Position numbers and translations under genes: made by a program. A DNA stretch of 64,000 nt from BD1-7 clade bacterium (GTDB taxonomy: Bacteria; Pseudomonadota; Gammaproteobacteria; Pseudomonadales; DT-91): the NCBI GenBank assembly GCA_902705865.1, contig CACSIO010000023.1, positions 87,690 to 151,689 of the forward strand, read 5' to 3'. This document shows positions 36,069-43,740 of the stretch, in pieces; the stretch's first letter is position 1; every line of letters starts with the position of its first letter. Under the pieces are notes generated by a model. The model saw only the letters and a list, made by a program, of their open reading frames with translations, was not told where the DNA came from and ran no database searches.

Positions 36069-37259
36069 GACAAAAATCAGCAACACAATGGCAATCGCTA
36101 CCGCTAATAGGTAAGGGTACGATGGCGCCATCGCGTACAGTACGCCCCCAATCATCGGCCCCAACATAAAGCCCATGCCAGCAACGGCGCCGATCAAACC
36201 TGCCAGAGCACCTTGCTCGTGCGCTTCGACCTGCAACGACGCAGCTGCCGTAAACGACGGCCCACAAAAACCCATTCCCAGACCAAAACCGCCCATACCA
36301 AGAATCAGCATCCAATGGCTGTCTGCCAATGCCAGACTAACAAAGCCGATCACCAGCGCAGGCATTCCCAAACGAATATAACTATTCGGCTGCCAGTTTA
36401 ATCGTGGCAAGATAATCAGCTGAGTAACCAACATCGCGCCTGAAGACACAATCATGGCTAACGAATACTCTTTGGCAGCAGTGATGCCGTCAACGGCCAA
36501 TACATCCTGAAAATAAAACCCCAGGGTTTGCTGCACCATCCCGAGACAACCATAGGCCGCTAATGCCATTAACGTGTAACGACGAAAACGTGCATCGAAC
36601 ATCCCTGGCGGTTTACCGGCCTGAGCGGGTCGCGCCAATGGGGCGTGGTGCGGCAGCAAGCGCCAAACCAATAATCCAGCAACAAGGGTAAATCCGGCTT
36701 GCAATATAAACGGCACTAAATAACCCCAATGTATAAACCACGCCAGCGCCGGCCCGATCATAACGCCGAGCTGCATCGCCGCCGATAACCGACTGATGCT
36801 TTGTGTGCGCAGCTCAATCGGGCTGTTATCGACCATGTAAGCCGTTGCCGCAGGAAACGATGCCGACATCAACGCCGCATGCAAAATCCGTGTTAATAAC
36901 AGAACGCCATAAAGACCCAGACCTGATGCTAACCCTGCTAAGCCTAACCATGCGGCGCCACTGAATGACAGCGCCCCGACGGTATAGCCAAGCAAACCAA
37001 TAACAACAATAGGCTTACGGCCGACTTTATCGCTGTAACGCCCCCACCACGGGCTAATCAGCGCAAACGTTAGCGCCGTGATGGCACTCAGTGCCGTAAT
37101 TGCCAATTCTTTGGGCGCCCAGCTACCGATCAGCGGCAACTGCAACACCAATTGATCCAACGACAACGCACGGCCGAGCATAGGCATAACGGCAAAAATA
37201 ACCGTCTGCCCCATGCCTACCGTTAACATGGCAAGAAGGAGTACCGATTGAGGCTGCAT
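36033..37259 (-). CDS. MFS transporter, DHA1 drug-efflux type
   Basis: 408-residue, 12-helix proton antiporter. Motif A appears as 'WWGRYSDKVGRKPIVVIG' after TM2, and motif C-like Gly/Pro residues are near TM5 ('LGVMIGPALAWF'). 'LLTRILHAALMSASFPAATAYM' resembles the TetA/MdtG branch. The start is ATG 37259; a longer frame to 37310 has no family support. A 15-bp palindrome lies about 355 bp upstream in the intergenic region and may be a regulator site, but no dedicated regulator gene is adjacent. Substrate unknown. Confidence 0.85.
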   Translation of the reverse strand: MQPQSVLLLAMLTVGMGQTVIFAVMPMLGRALSLDQLVLQLPLIGSWAPKELAITALSAITALTFALISPWWGRYSDKVGRKPIVVIGLLGYTVGALSFSGAAWLGLAGLASGLGLYGVLLLTRILHAALMSASFPAATAYMVDNSPIELRTQSISRLSAAMQLGVMIGPALAWFIHWGYLVPFILQAGFTLVAGLLVWRLLPHHAPLARPAQAGKPPGMFDARFRRYTLMALAAYGCLGMVQQTLGFYFQDVLAVDGITAAKEYSLAMIVSSGAMLVTQLIILPRLNWQPNSYIRLGMPALVIGFVSLALADSHWMLILGMGGFGLGMGFCGPSFTAAASLQVEAHEQGALAGLIGAVAGMGFMLGPMIGGVLYAMAPSYPYLLAVAIAIVLLIFVNLPSRPAVPAS

Positions 37260-37697
37260 AATTATTCTCGGGATAGTGACAAGCCGCCCATTAAGCCTTG
37301 CTGGTGACAAATTGCAAGGCCAGACTGACCTTCGTGAACGGCCATTAAAATAATAGGGGCAAAAAATACAGAAAGTGTCAGAAAGAACAACAGCGAAACC
37401 AACGAAAAGGCGGGCCGGAACACGTTGCCCGACCCGCAGTAAATGCTATCAGAATACCTGTGTTCACAAACCATTCCAAACGCGGGGTAAGCGTGGCGAA
37501 TCGTTTCAGGCATCGTGACAACATTTATTTGCAACACCAAGATATTGCAAGATCGTCATTCTAGGGCGCATCTGTGACAGTTTATTGACAATAAGATGTC
37601 TTGTGTGACCTATTATCACCGGGTGATAGATAAACCCTGCACCCAGCAACAAAACACTTTCACTATATCTGAACAATTATGAATAAAATTTTTCAAC
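37260..37697. other. 438-bp intergenic region with a palindrome
   Basis: It lies upstream of the MFS gene and downstream of the SnoaL-like gene. It contains the palindrome TATCACC-G-GGTGATA at 37614-37628. A minus-strand frame of up to 92 codons (37262-37540) carries one hydrophobic stretch but has no credible ribosome site or known relatives that I can recall; I leave it uncalled. The rest is AT-rich and featureless. Confidence 0.45.
37614..37628. promoter_or_regulatory. 15-bp palindrome TATCACC-G-GGTGATA
   Basis: Perfect seven-base arms around one G. The shape and size fit a dimeric repressor site (MarR/TetR/PadR-like). The nearest gene it could control is the MFS exporter on the minus strand, although the distance to that start (about 355 bp) is long. 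Confidence 0.4.
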
Positions 37698-38195
37698 CTA
37701 ACATATCAAGCTAGACGACTGATTATGTTCATCCAGCGTTTGTATCAATCGATGCGCATCAAAGTATTCCCACACATTAGAAATACCGGATTCATCGACT
37801 TGGAACAGAATCTGGTAGTCATTTTTGTACGTTTGGCCGGCTGGCGTGAGCGCCGTCATACCGAAATGCATATGGACTAAATCAGCCTCAGCCATCAGCG
37901 AACGAAATTCAACTTCAATGGTTTCAGGCTGATAGAAACGCCGAATATTTTTTGTCAGCATCCGAGTCACCCCGTCAATGCCTTGAAAACAATCCCCACC
38001 ATGCATCGCCATCGAACCGGGTAAATGCCAGCAAATCGTCGGCGCAAGATGCACATCCAAATCAACATTAACGCCCTTCAGCAGCTCGCTGATAGCCATC
38101 TGGCACGCAATTACCTTGGTTTTATTGGTTTCAATACTCTGCTGCCGCGCAGAGTTACCTGCGCTATCACTGACTTGTGCATCCGTGCTATCCAT
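37698..38195 (-). CDS. SnoaL-like / NTF2-fold protein
   Basis: 165 residues; after a polar N-terminus of about 25 residues comes an NTF2-like cone fold ('LLKGVNVDLDVHLAPTICWHLPGS', 'GIDGVTRMLTKNIRRFYQPETIEVEFRS', 'TYKNDYQILFQVDESGISNVWEYFDAHR'). This matches the SnoaL/polyketide-cyclase-like family used by small isomerases, hydrolases and orphan ligand binders. No catalytic dyad can be assigned. It is monocistronic, and its leader (AAGGGAT) is divergent from marC. Confidence 0.72.
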   Translation of the reverse strand: MDSTDAQVSDSAGNSARQQSIETNKTKVIACQMAISELLKGVNVDLDVHLAPTICWHLPGSMAMHGGDCFQGIDGVTRMLTKNIRRFYQPETIEVEFRSLMAEADLVHMHFGMTALTPAGQTYKNDYQILFQVDESGISNVWEYFDAHRLIQTLDEHNQSSSLIC

Positions 38196-38339
38196 ATCCC
38201 TTGCTCTTTTCGTTCACTGACTCAACCAGCTTACGCTGCCGTGACGGGCGTAAACATCGTCCATTTGTACGGTGGTCGGAATCAACTTCACAAAATCAAA
38301 TTTGGACTAATCTGACACATACTTTAGAAGGATTTTGTC

Positions 38340-38981
38340 ATGCTTGATTGGAATGAATACATCAAACTCACCCTGGGTTTACTCGCCATCTGCAGCCCAT
38401 TTATCGCCGCGGCAGTGTATCTTGGGTTATCAAAAAGTCTCACCAAAACTAATCGCCTGAAGGTGATTGTCGCCACAGCGATTACCTTCAGTGCGATTCT
38501 ATTAACCTTCACGTTCATGGGCGAAGAATTACTGTCCTTCTTTGGCATCTCAATTACTGCATTTCAAGTGGCTGGCGGTATTTTGCTGTTCATCACTGCA
38601 TTGCAGATGATGACTGCCCCGACCGATGACTCCCACGGCGAAGAGACCGTCAATCACGACGGTAAAAGCCCCGTAGCCTTAGCAGTTGTGCCGTTGACTA
38701 TTCCCATGCTGATAGGCCCTGGCGCCATCAGTACCGTTATCATCTACACACATGCCCACCCTTCTCTGATGCATGACCTGATGATGAGCGCCGTCATCAT
38801 TACCGTATCCCTCGTGATTCTACTGGTCTTGTGGACAGCAGATCGTCTCTCTCATGTTATCAATGAGACGGCTACCCTGTTGGTTAACCGCATCATGGGC
38901 TTACTGCTCGCCGCACTCGGGGTAGAATTCATTTTTGCTGGCATTGTAGGCCACTTTGCCGAGTGGCTGCCTGCGGCCTAA
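38340..38981 (+). CDS. marC: MarC family integral membrane protein (UPF0056)
   Basis: 213 residues with six membrane helices, the standard MarC size. Family text: 'LLAICSPFIAAAVYLGLSKSL', 'FGISITAFQVAGGILLFITALQMM', 'AVVPLTIPMLIGPGAIST'. MarC was once thought to confer multiple antibiotic resistance, but that role was withdrawn; the transport function is unknown. The ribosome site AAGGA precedes the ATG. It is a single gene. Confidence 0.9.
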   Translation: MLDWNEYIKLTLGLLAICSPFIAAAVYLGLSKSLTKTNRLKVIVATAITFSAILLTFTFMGEELLSFFGISITAFQVAGGILLFITALQMMTAPTDDSHGEETVNHDGKSPVALAVVPLTIPMLIGPGAISTVIIYTHAHPSLMHDLMMSAVIITVSLVILLVLWTADRLSHVINETATLLVNRIMGLLLAALGVEFIFAGIVGHFAEWLPAA

Positions 38982-39228
38982 AAGCCAGTTCTTTAACTGG
39001 CTCAAATGCTGCAGAAAACACTCATTCACGGTAATACGTCCATATCGCGCTCGCCCAATCATCCACATATGCTCCGCATCTGCCTGTTCCGGCGATAACC
39101 CATGAACATCCCCCCGATTAAACACTGCGCCATGCCGTATGCCATGGCATCTGATAGAATACGGCTCCAGCGTTGGATGCGACATCCATGCACTTCACTG
39201 CCCAGCAAACAGAATAGCGGAACGCAAA

Positions 39229-39564
39229 ATGAGCCTGTTAGACACACTCAACAATCAGCCTGAAACCGTACAATTTGCCGATGTCATCGCCCACATCGAG
39301 AGCAACTACAACTACACCCCCACTCGCTTCACCAATGCAGATGCTGTAAATGATGCGGGCACCAACGAAGGTTCTTGCAAAATTTTCGCCTTCGCACAGC
39401 TAAACAATCTGCCAGAAGCACAAACCTTGATGCTGTTTGGCGACTTTTACCGTAACGATGTGCTGGAAAACCCCGAAGGCACAGACCACGCTAATATCCG
39501 CAATTTCATCCAACACGGCTGGGCTGGCATCAACTTTGATGGCACCGCACTGTCGGCCAAATAA
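39229..39564 (+). CDS. HopJ-family protein
   Basis: 111-residue soluble protein that I recognise as HopJ type ('ETVQFADVIAHIESNYNYTPTRFTN', 'GTNEGSCKIFAFAQLNNL', 'HANIRNFIQHGWAGINFDG'). The family was named from a Pseudomonas type III effector, but it is widespread in marine bacteria without any secretion system, and no type III genes are seen here, so an intracellular role is more likely. The ATG at 39229 is chosen over upstream in-frame codons with no family similarity. It lies 14 bp before the next gene. Confidence 0.83.
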   Translation: MSLLDTLNNQPETVQFADVIAHIESNYNYTPTRFTNADAVNDAGTNEGSCKIFAFAQLNNLPEAQTLMLFGDFYRNDVLENPEGTDHANIRNFIQHGWAGINFDGTALSAK

Positions 39565-39578
39565 TCGGGCACTACCTG

Positions 39579-40412
39579 ATGACTGAATCAAATACCTCGG
39601 CCAATACCAGCCAAACCATGTCGACCTCGCGGCTCGCTAAGGCGTTAAAAGCCGATACCAAAGATGTATTTCGACTACTGAAAGAACACGGCTGGATCGA
39701 ACGTGAAGGTGATCAATGGCAACTGACAGCCAAAGGAGAATTCCATGGCGGTCAGTACCAACAGAGTGATAAGTTTGGCCGCTATATTGTCTGGCCAGCA
39801 GCCACCGTCGACCAACCCGCACTGGCGTCACTGGACACCTCCCCTCTGAGTGCCAGCCGCTTGGCAGCCCAGTTTAATACTGAACCTGCGGTCATTAATC
39901 GGCTACTGGTTGACTTAGGCTGGCTGCAGCGAGATCAACGCGGCTGGATTCCCACCGACCTTGGCAAACAACTCGGTGGCGAAGCTAAAAACGTCAAACA
40001 GGGATTTTTTGCACTGTGGCCCGCTAACTTGATTCAGCGAGACGAGCTCAAAAATGCCTTGGACAATCTAAATGGCAATGCACTGCCTACTTGCTTAGAT
40101 GGTCATCAAGCAAACAATGCCGGCGAACAGTGCATCGACAATTGGCTGTATCTGCACCAAATTACCCATGCTTGCCACAAGCCGCTGCCCGGCAGCAATC
40201 TGACGAGCAGTTTTTATCTGCCGACACGGCAGGTTTGGATCGATTACTGGGATCCCAATGACAGCTCCCAATCTCTCAGTGCCCGTCTCGACAAGCAGGC
40301 ATTGTTTCAAAAGCATCAATTGAAGTTGGTCGAATTGACCACCGACGCACTTGATAATCTGGATCAGAATCTTGCCCAACCGCTCTTGCAATTTGGCGTG
40401 CAAAAACTCTGA
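39579..40412 (+). CDS. Protein with two winged-helix-like repeats and a PD-(D/E)XK-like C-terminal domain
   Basis: 277 residues. Two similar N-terminal units (about 14-65 and 85-135) each read as a helix-turn-helix followed by a 'G(W/L)(I/L)(E/Q)R' wing: 'TSRLAKALKADTKDVFRLL' and 'ASRLAAQFNTEPAVINRLL'. The C-terminal part (about 165-270) looks like a restriction-endonuclease-like fold: 'HACHKPLPGSN', then 'SFYLPTRQVWIDYW', and later 'LDKQALFQKHQLKLVELTTDALD'. In nuclease relatives the strand reads (S)DFYLP...(I/V)EYW; here the Asp position is Ser, so activity is uncertain. It follows hopJ by 14 bp. Related proteins are often misannotated as glycerol kinase; nothing kinase-like is visible. Confidence 0.6.
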   Translation: MTESNTSANTSQTMSTSRLAKALKADTKDVFRLLKEHGWIEREGDQWQLTAKGEFHGGQYQQSDKFGRYIVWPAATVDQPALASLDTSPLSASRLAAQFNTEPAVINRLLVDLGWLQRDQRGWIPTDLGKQLGGEAKNVKQGFFALWPANLIQRDELKNALDNLNGNALPTCLDGHQANNAGEQCIDNWLYLHQITHACHKPLPGSNLTSSFYLPTRQVWIDYWDPNDSSQSLSARLDKQALFQKHQLKLVELTTDALDNLDQNLAQPLLQFGVQKL

Positions 40413-40524
40413 ACCACCGTAAACACTGGTCTGAAGTGACTTTCAAAACGCACCGTTTTGTATTATGCTTCACGCCTGTTTTTTAACCGATCCGGTGAAA
40501 AACCGATCTTTAAGGGAGCTCCCT

Positions 40525-40806
40525 ATGTTTAAGGTCAACGAATATTTTGATGGCAACGTTGCCTCTATCGCCCTGCAGACAGAAACCCTGCCTGCCACCG
40601 TGGGTGTTATGGCACCTGGCGAATATGAATTTGGCACCAGCCAGAATGAAGTCATGACTGTCGTCTCTGGCGCACTGACGGTTTTATTGCCCGGCACCAG
40701 TGATTGGCAGACCATCGATGCAGGTGGTCAGTTTGAAATTGCCGCTAACCAGACGTTTCAGGTCAAGGTTACCGTTGATACTGCTTACTTCTGCACCTAC
40801 GAGTAA
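40525..40806 (+). CDS. ppnP: Pyrimidine/purine nucleoside phosphorylase PpnP (DUF1255, YaiE)
   Basis: 93-residue cupin that phosphorolyses nucleosides to base and ribose 1-phosphate. Diagnostic text: '[17 protein letters not shown]', '[29 protein letters not shown]', '[13 protein letters not shown]'. It has the E. coli PpnP length (94). The ribosome site AGGGAG lies six bases before the ATG at 40525. It is 6 bp upstream of the DsbA-family gene, so they share an operon. Confidence 0.95.
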   Translation: MFKVNEYFDGNVASIALQTETLPATVGVMAPGEYEFGTSQNEVMTVVSGALTVLLPGTSDWQTIDAGGQFEIAANQTFQVKVTVDTAYFCTYE

Positions 40807-40812
40807 CCAGCA

Positions 40813-41454
40813 ATGAAAACCACCCTTTTTTACGTCCACGACCCCATGTGCAGCTGGTGCTGGGCCTATCGCCCGGTACTCGGTCAAATCCGTGCCGCGC
40901 TAAAAGGCCAGCTGACAGTCGTCGATATATTGGGTGGCTTGGCGCCAGATACTGATGAGCCTATGCCTGAAGAACAGCAGCAGGCAATTCAGGGTTACTG
41001 GCGTCAAATTCAACAACAAGTAGGCAGCGAATTTAACTTCGACTTTTGGCGCTTAAATACGCCCAGGCGCTCTACATACCCGGCCTGTCGCGCCGTGATT
41101 GCAGCTGCACAGCAAGGCGCTGGTGATGCTATGAATCTAGCGATCCAAACCGCTTACTACCTGCGTGCCATGAATCCATCCGATGACGAAATACTGGCCA
41201 CATTGGCCGATGAATTGGGATTGGACTTCGACCGTTTTGTGAATGATTTGAATGCACCTGCCACGCAAGAGCGTCTGGCAGCGCAAATTCAGCAAGCCCG
41301 CCAAATGGGTGCTGATAGTTTTCCATCCTGGGTGCTCGTGCACCAAGGACGATCCCATGTGATATCGATTGATTACTCAAGTGCACAAAATACCCTTGCA
41401 CGCATTGTCGATATCCTCAAATCTTCCTCAACTGATCATAATAACGACAGGTAA
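40813..41454 (+). CDS. DsbA family (FrnE-like) thioredoxin-fold protein
   Basis: 213 residues with the redox motif CSWC (Cys14-Cys17) in 'YVHDPMCSWCWAYRPVLGQ' and a long helical insert, typical of the FrnE/DsbA-like cytoplasmic oxidoreductase or isomerase group. There is no signal peptide, so it acts in the cytoplasm. A cis-Pro region reads 'GADSFPSWVLVHQG'. It is between ppnP and the steroid-reductase-like gene with gaps of 6 and 4 bp, so the three are probably one operon. The substrate is unknown. Confidence 0.85.
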   Translation: MKTTLFYVHDPMCSWCWAYRPVLGQIRAALKGQLTVVDILGGLAPDTDEPMPEEQQQAIQGYWRQIQQQVGSEFNFDFWRLNTPRRSTYPACRAVIAAAQQGAGDAMNLAIQTAYYLRAMNPSDDEILATLADELGLDFDRFVNDLNAPATQERLAAQIQQARQMGADSFPSWVLVHQGRSHVISIDYSSAQNTLARIVDILKSSSTDHNNDR

Positions 41455-41458
41455 TTTC

Positions 41459-42259
41459 ATGATTGAATGGCTGCTTTCCCCGGAAACGTACAATATGGTG
41501 CTATCGGGTGCCTTTGTTTACGTTGCACTAATTATCATTGGCGGCATGGTGATGCCGGCACCTTACGGGCGCTTTGCATCCGATTCATTTGGTTTTAATT
41601 TTTCGCCCAAGTGGGGCTGGTTCCTGATGGAACTACCCGCCACGCTGAGTTTTGTCTTTTTCTATTTTCAGGGCGAACACCGACTCGAAACCGTACCTAT
41701 GATTTTCCTCGGGGTGTGGTTGCTACATTACGGCAATCGCGGCTTTGTGTTCCCACTGCTGATGCGTGTCGCCAAAGGCGCAACAGGTAGCTTTAGCCTG
41801 ATGGTTGTAGGCGCGGGTTGGTTAGTCACCAGCTTGCACGGCTATCTCAACGCGGTTTGGATTTCACAGCTAAGCACGCAATTAACTGACGCCTGGCTCA
41901 CCGACCCACGCTTTATTATCGGCATGATCATTTATCTAACCGGGTTCACGCTGAATGTGCACTCCGATGCGATCATCCGCAACCTGCGCTCCAAAGAAGA
42001 AGTTGAACGTGGCGACAAAGTCTACCGCATTCCGCAGGGTGGCTTGTTCCGCTTCGTTACCAACCCTAGTTATCTAACCGAACTGATGTCATTCACCGGC
42101 TTTGCCATTGCCACTTGGTCGCTGGGTGCGGTGTTTGTACTATTAGTCAGCGCTGCGAATTTGATCCCTCGCGCGTTTCAGATTCACAAATGGTACAAAG
42201 AAAAATTTGGCGATGAATACCCACAAAACCGCAAAGTACTGATCCCTTTTATCATCTGA
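41459..42259 (+). CDS. Steroid 5-alpha-reductase family membrane protein
   Basis: 266 residues with six or seven membrane helices; the C-terminal 110 carry the NADPH-binding signature of the 3-oxo-5-alpha-steroid 4-dehydrogenase family ('YRIPQGGLFRFVTNPSYLTELMSF', 'ANLIPRAFQIHKWYKEKFGDEYPQNRKVLIPF'). It reduces a conjugated double bond of a lipid-like substrate; in bacteria the true substrate is usually unknown. The ATG at 41459 has CAGGT nearby and follows the DsbA-family stop by 4 bp. Confidence 0.9.
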   Translation: MIEWLLSPETYNMVLSGAFVYVALIIIGGMVMPAPYGRFASDSFGFNFSPKWGWFLMELPATLSFVFFYFQGEHRLETVPMIFLGVWLLHYGNRGFVFPLLMRVAKGATGSFSLMVVGAGWLVTSLHGYLNAVWISQLSTQLTDAWLTDPRFIIGMIIYLTGFTLNVHSDAIIRNLRSKEEVERGDKVYRIPQGGLFRFVTNPSYLTELMSFTGFAIATWSLGAVFVLLVSAANLIPRAFQIHKWYKEKFGDEYPQNRKVLIPFII

Positions 42260-42561
42260 TATTCCGGGCTATCGCTCCGCTGCGTCTCGTTTCGCAAGAT
42301 GCACGCCAGAATTGGGGAGTCTCGTCAGGCTACCCAATTCCTACATCAATCTGCACTGCCTTTGTTACCAATCAAGTTTTCCGGGATATAAAACCTGCTA
42401 GGCTATCTAAGTGGTTGTCTACGTTCGATGTTTGTTGTTAGATAGAAGAACACAGCACGTTTGAAACAGGCACGTAATAGCGAGGAGTACGACGCATATC
42501 GCTCCTGCTGAATTGTACTATTAGCTTTCCCCTAAAGTTGAAAGAGATAAAAGAGGTCAAC
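42260..42561. other. 302-bp intergenic region
   Basis: It contains an inverted repeat GAATTGGG (42309-42316) / CCCAATTC (42333-42340) just after the steroid-reductase gene, probably a 3' hairpin without a T run. The remaining 220 bp up to the zinc-ribbon gene show no RNA gene or strong promoter that I can defend. Confidence 0.4.
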
Positions 42562-42765
42562 ATGTCTGAGATCCATCGCAAAGTCGTTCCGTACGAATAC
42601 AACTACCTCTGTGATCAATGCAACGGTGGCATGATGCAAGCGACCGGACAAACCATTGAAGGTATGTACGAGCACAAATGTGTCATTTGCAGCCACAAGT
42701 CTGCATTGAACAAAAAATATCCCCATGTAGAGTACTTCGGCGAAGGAGAAACACCGGCAGACTAA
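42562..42765 (+). CDS. Small zinc-ribbon-like protein
   Basis: 67 residues with two CXXC knuckles, CDQC (about 17-20) and CVIC (about 42-45), separated by 21 residues, a classic zinc-ribbon spacing. The remainder is charged and has no membrane segment. AGAGGT lies five bases before the ATG at 42562. It is the last confident gene before the unusual 42.77-43.74 kb region; no partner is evident. It could bind nucleic acid or protein; I do not recognise the family. Confidence 0.75.
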   Translation: MSEIHRKVVPYEYNYLCDQCNGGMMQATGQTIEGMYEHKCVICSHKSALNKKYPHVEYFGEGETPAD

Positions 42766-42873
42766 ACCTGCCTCTCCCTCCGCGTCACCGGCAAAGCAGT
42801 TCACCCACATCTTTCCGCACTCTTTCGGTGCTTTTTTGCACCATGCGAGTGCAAAAAACTCAATATCAGATGT

Positions 42874-42912
42874 ATTAATTCGTCTGCCCAGCTCTTGGGC
42901 AGCCTAATTAAT
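42874..42912. repeat. 39-bp interrupted inverted repeat, candidate enhancer site
   Basis: Outer arms ATTAATT (42874-42880) and AATTAAT (42906-42912), inner arms CTGCCCA (42884-42890) and TGGGCAG (42896-42902), joined by three-base symmetric spacers and a five-base centre. Fourteen of seventeen paired positions are perfect. No T run follows. Its centre is about 160 bp upstream of the start expected from the sigma-54 promoter, where activator sites usually lie. Confidence 0.6.
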
Positions 42913-43026
42913 GAGGATGATTATCCAACCTACGATAGTCGGCCACCTATGACCAGGCCGCTAACCCATTAAAAAACCTCACCTTTTTGATCAACGGCCA
43001 ATCGAAACGTTAATAATACGTAGAAG

Positions 43027-43043
43027 TGGCACCCTTTATGCTT
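43027..43043 (+). promoter_or_regulatory. Candidate sigma-54 (-24/-12) promoter
   Basis: TGGCACCCTTTATGCTT: TGGCAC at -24 and ATGCTT at -12, with exactly ten bases between the invariant GG and GC, against the consensus TGGCAC-N5-TTGCW. Transcription would begin near 43053. Downstream are small frames and a terminator but no conserved gene. A sigma-54 activator gene is at 53143-54591 in this window. Confidence 0.6.
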
Positions 43044-43210
43044 TGTACTAAATGACCAAACCAGCGGCAGCAGCACCGAAATAACTGCAGCCTCGGTTCG
43101 CGTCTTTGAGTCAGCTCATGCGAGGGTCGGGTGGTGAACTACCCCCTTGATTCATTACCGCCCTCTCCTTTGCTGATCCGCCCTGGCAAATGCAATACGA
43201 GGAAATCATT

Positions 43211-43375
43211 ATGCCTTATGCGACCAAAGCAACATCTGCCTACGCCATCGATACCGTCGGCTGCTGTGACAGTAGCGCCTTCATCGAAGACACTGTCAGA
43301 CGCTCATGCTTACGACACCAACAGCAACTGGCTCAAAAGCGTCACGTGGTTAAGCGCTACCCGAACATGAAATAA
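43211..43375 (+). CDS. Small hypothetical protein (54 aa), candidate product of the sigma-54 transcript
   Basis: MPYATKATSAYAIDTV begins a 54-residue frame with a GAGGAA ribosome site seven bases before the ATG, the best start signal in this region. It has three cysteines (two adjacent, near residues 18-19) and a basic C-terminus, with no signal peptide. It overlaps another open frame in a different phase. I do not recognise it. Reality is uncertain; it may be a chance frame in a noncoding RNA. Confidence 0.3.
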   Translation: MPYATKATSAYAIDTVGCCDSSAFIEDTVRRSCLRHQQQLAQKRHVVKRYPNMK

Positions 43376-43637
43376 ACCACACAGATTTTATCGATTGACG
43401 GTGATTGTCACTGCGAATGTGCGGCTGGCAAAACACACGTCGATCACACGCCATGCAAAAGGAACTGCAGAATATACACACCGCTAGGACAGCGGCCGGG
43501 TTTCTCTGGAAGATTGATGGCCTGCGAGAAATCTGGAAACAGTGCATGACACTGGCATACAGGAAGGATACGTCAAAGCAATGTGCTGAAGCCTATCCGC
43601 CCTAAACTCTCGCCCAAGCCAAATAGCCATCGCTTAT

Positions 43638-43673
43638 GACCCGCTTGAAGTTCGTCTTCAGCGGGTCTTTTTT
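43638..43673 (+). terminator. Strong plus-strand terminator
   Basis: GACCCGC (43638-43644) pairs with GCGGGTC (43661-43667), and TGAAG (43646-43650) with CTTCA (43656-43660); T6 follows. It marks the end of a plus-strand transcript although no conserved gene is upstream within 870 bp. This supports transcription from the sigma-54 promoter near 43027. Confidence 0.88.
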
Positions 43674-43697
43674 CATGCTCGTTCTGTCAGGCGCCAC

Positions 43698-43715
43698 GCA
43701 CTTTATATAAAGTGC
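43698..43715. repeat. 18-bp perfect palindrome
   Basis: GCACTTTATATAAAGTGC is perfectly self-complementary, lying between the strong terminator and the end of the UspA gene. It could be a regulator site or a 3' hairpin for the usp transcript; it has no T run on either strand. Confidence 0.5.
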
Positions 43716-43740
43716 AATAAACGCCTTCATCACGGGATAA

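Larger units (their letters stand above)
42766..43740. other. 975-bp region without a recognised gene; holds a sigma-54 transcription unit candidate
   Basis: Listed separately: a 39-bp inverted repeat (42874-42912), a -24/-12 promoter sequence (43027-43043), small open frames (best 43211-43375), a plus-strand terminator (43638-43673) and an 18-bp palindrome (43698-43715). Between about 42770 and 42870 there are short GC-rich hairpin-like pieces (for example GCAC/GTGC before T6 near 42832), possibly the end of the zinc-ribbon transcript. No other feature stands out. Confidence 0.5.

Noticed and set aside
37262-37540. Minus-strand hydrophobic frame of up to 92 codons
   Set aside because: No ribosome site, no recognisable family, and it overlaps the leader of the MFS gene; likely a chance frame.
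39229-39564. Type III secretion effector
   Set aside because: HopJ-like family name is historical; no secretion apparatus, chaperone or harp/pip-box is nearby.
39579-40412. Glycerol kinase
   Set aside because: No FGGY kinase motif or ATPase fold; the text fits winged-helix repeats and a nuclease-like tail instead.
43405-43605. Second small frame in the orphan region (up to 66 codons)
   Set aside because: Starts only at TTG or at ATGs without ribosome sites; kept inside the description of the region, not called as a gene.
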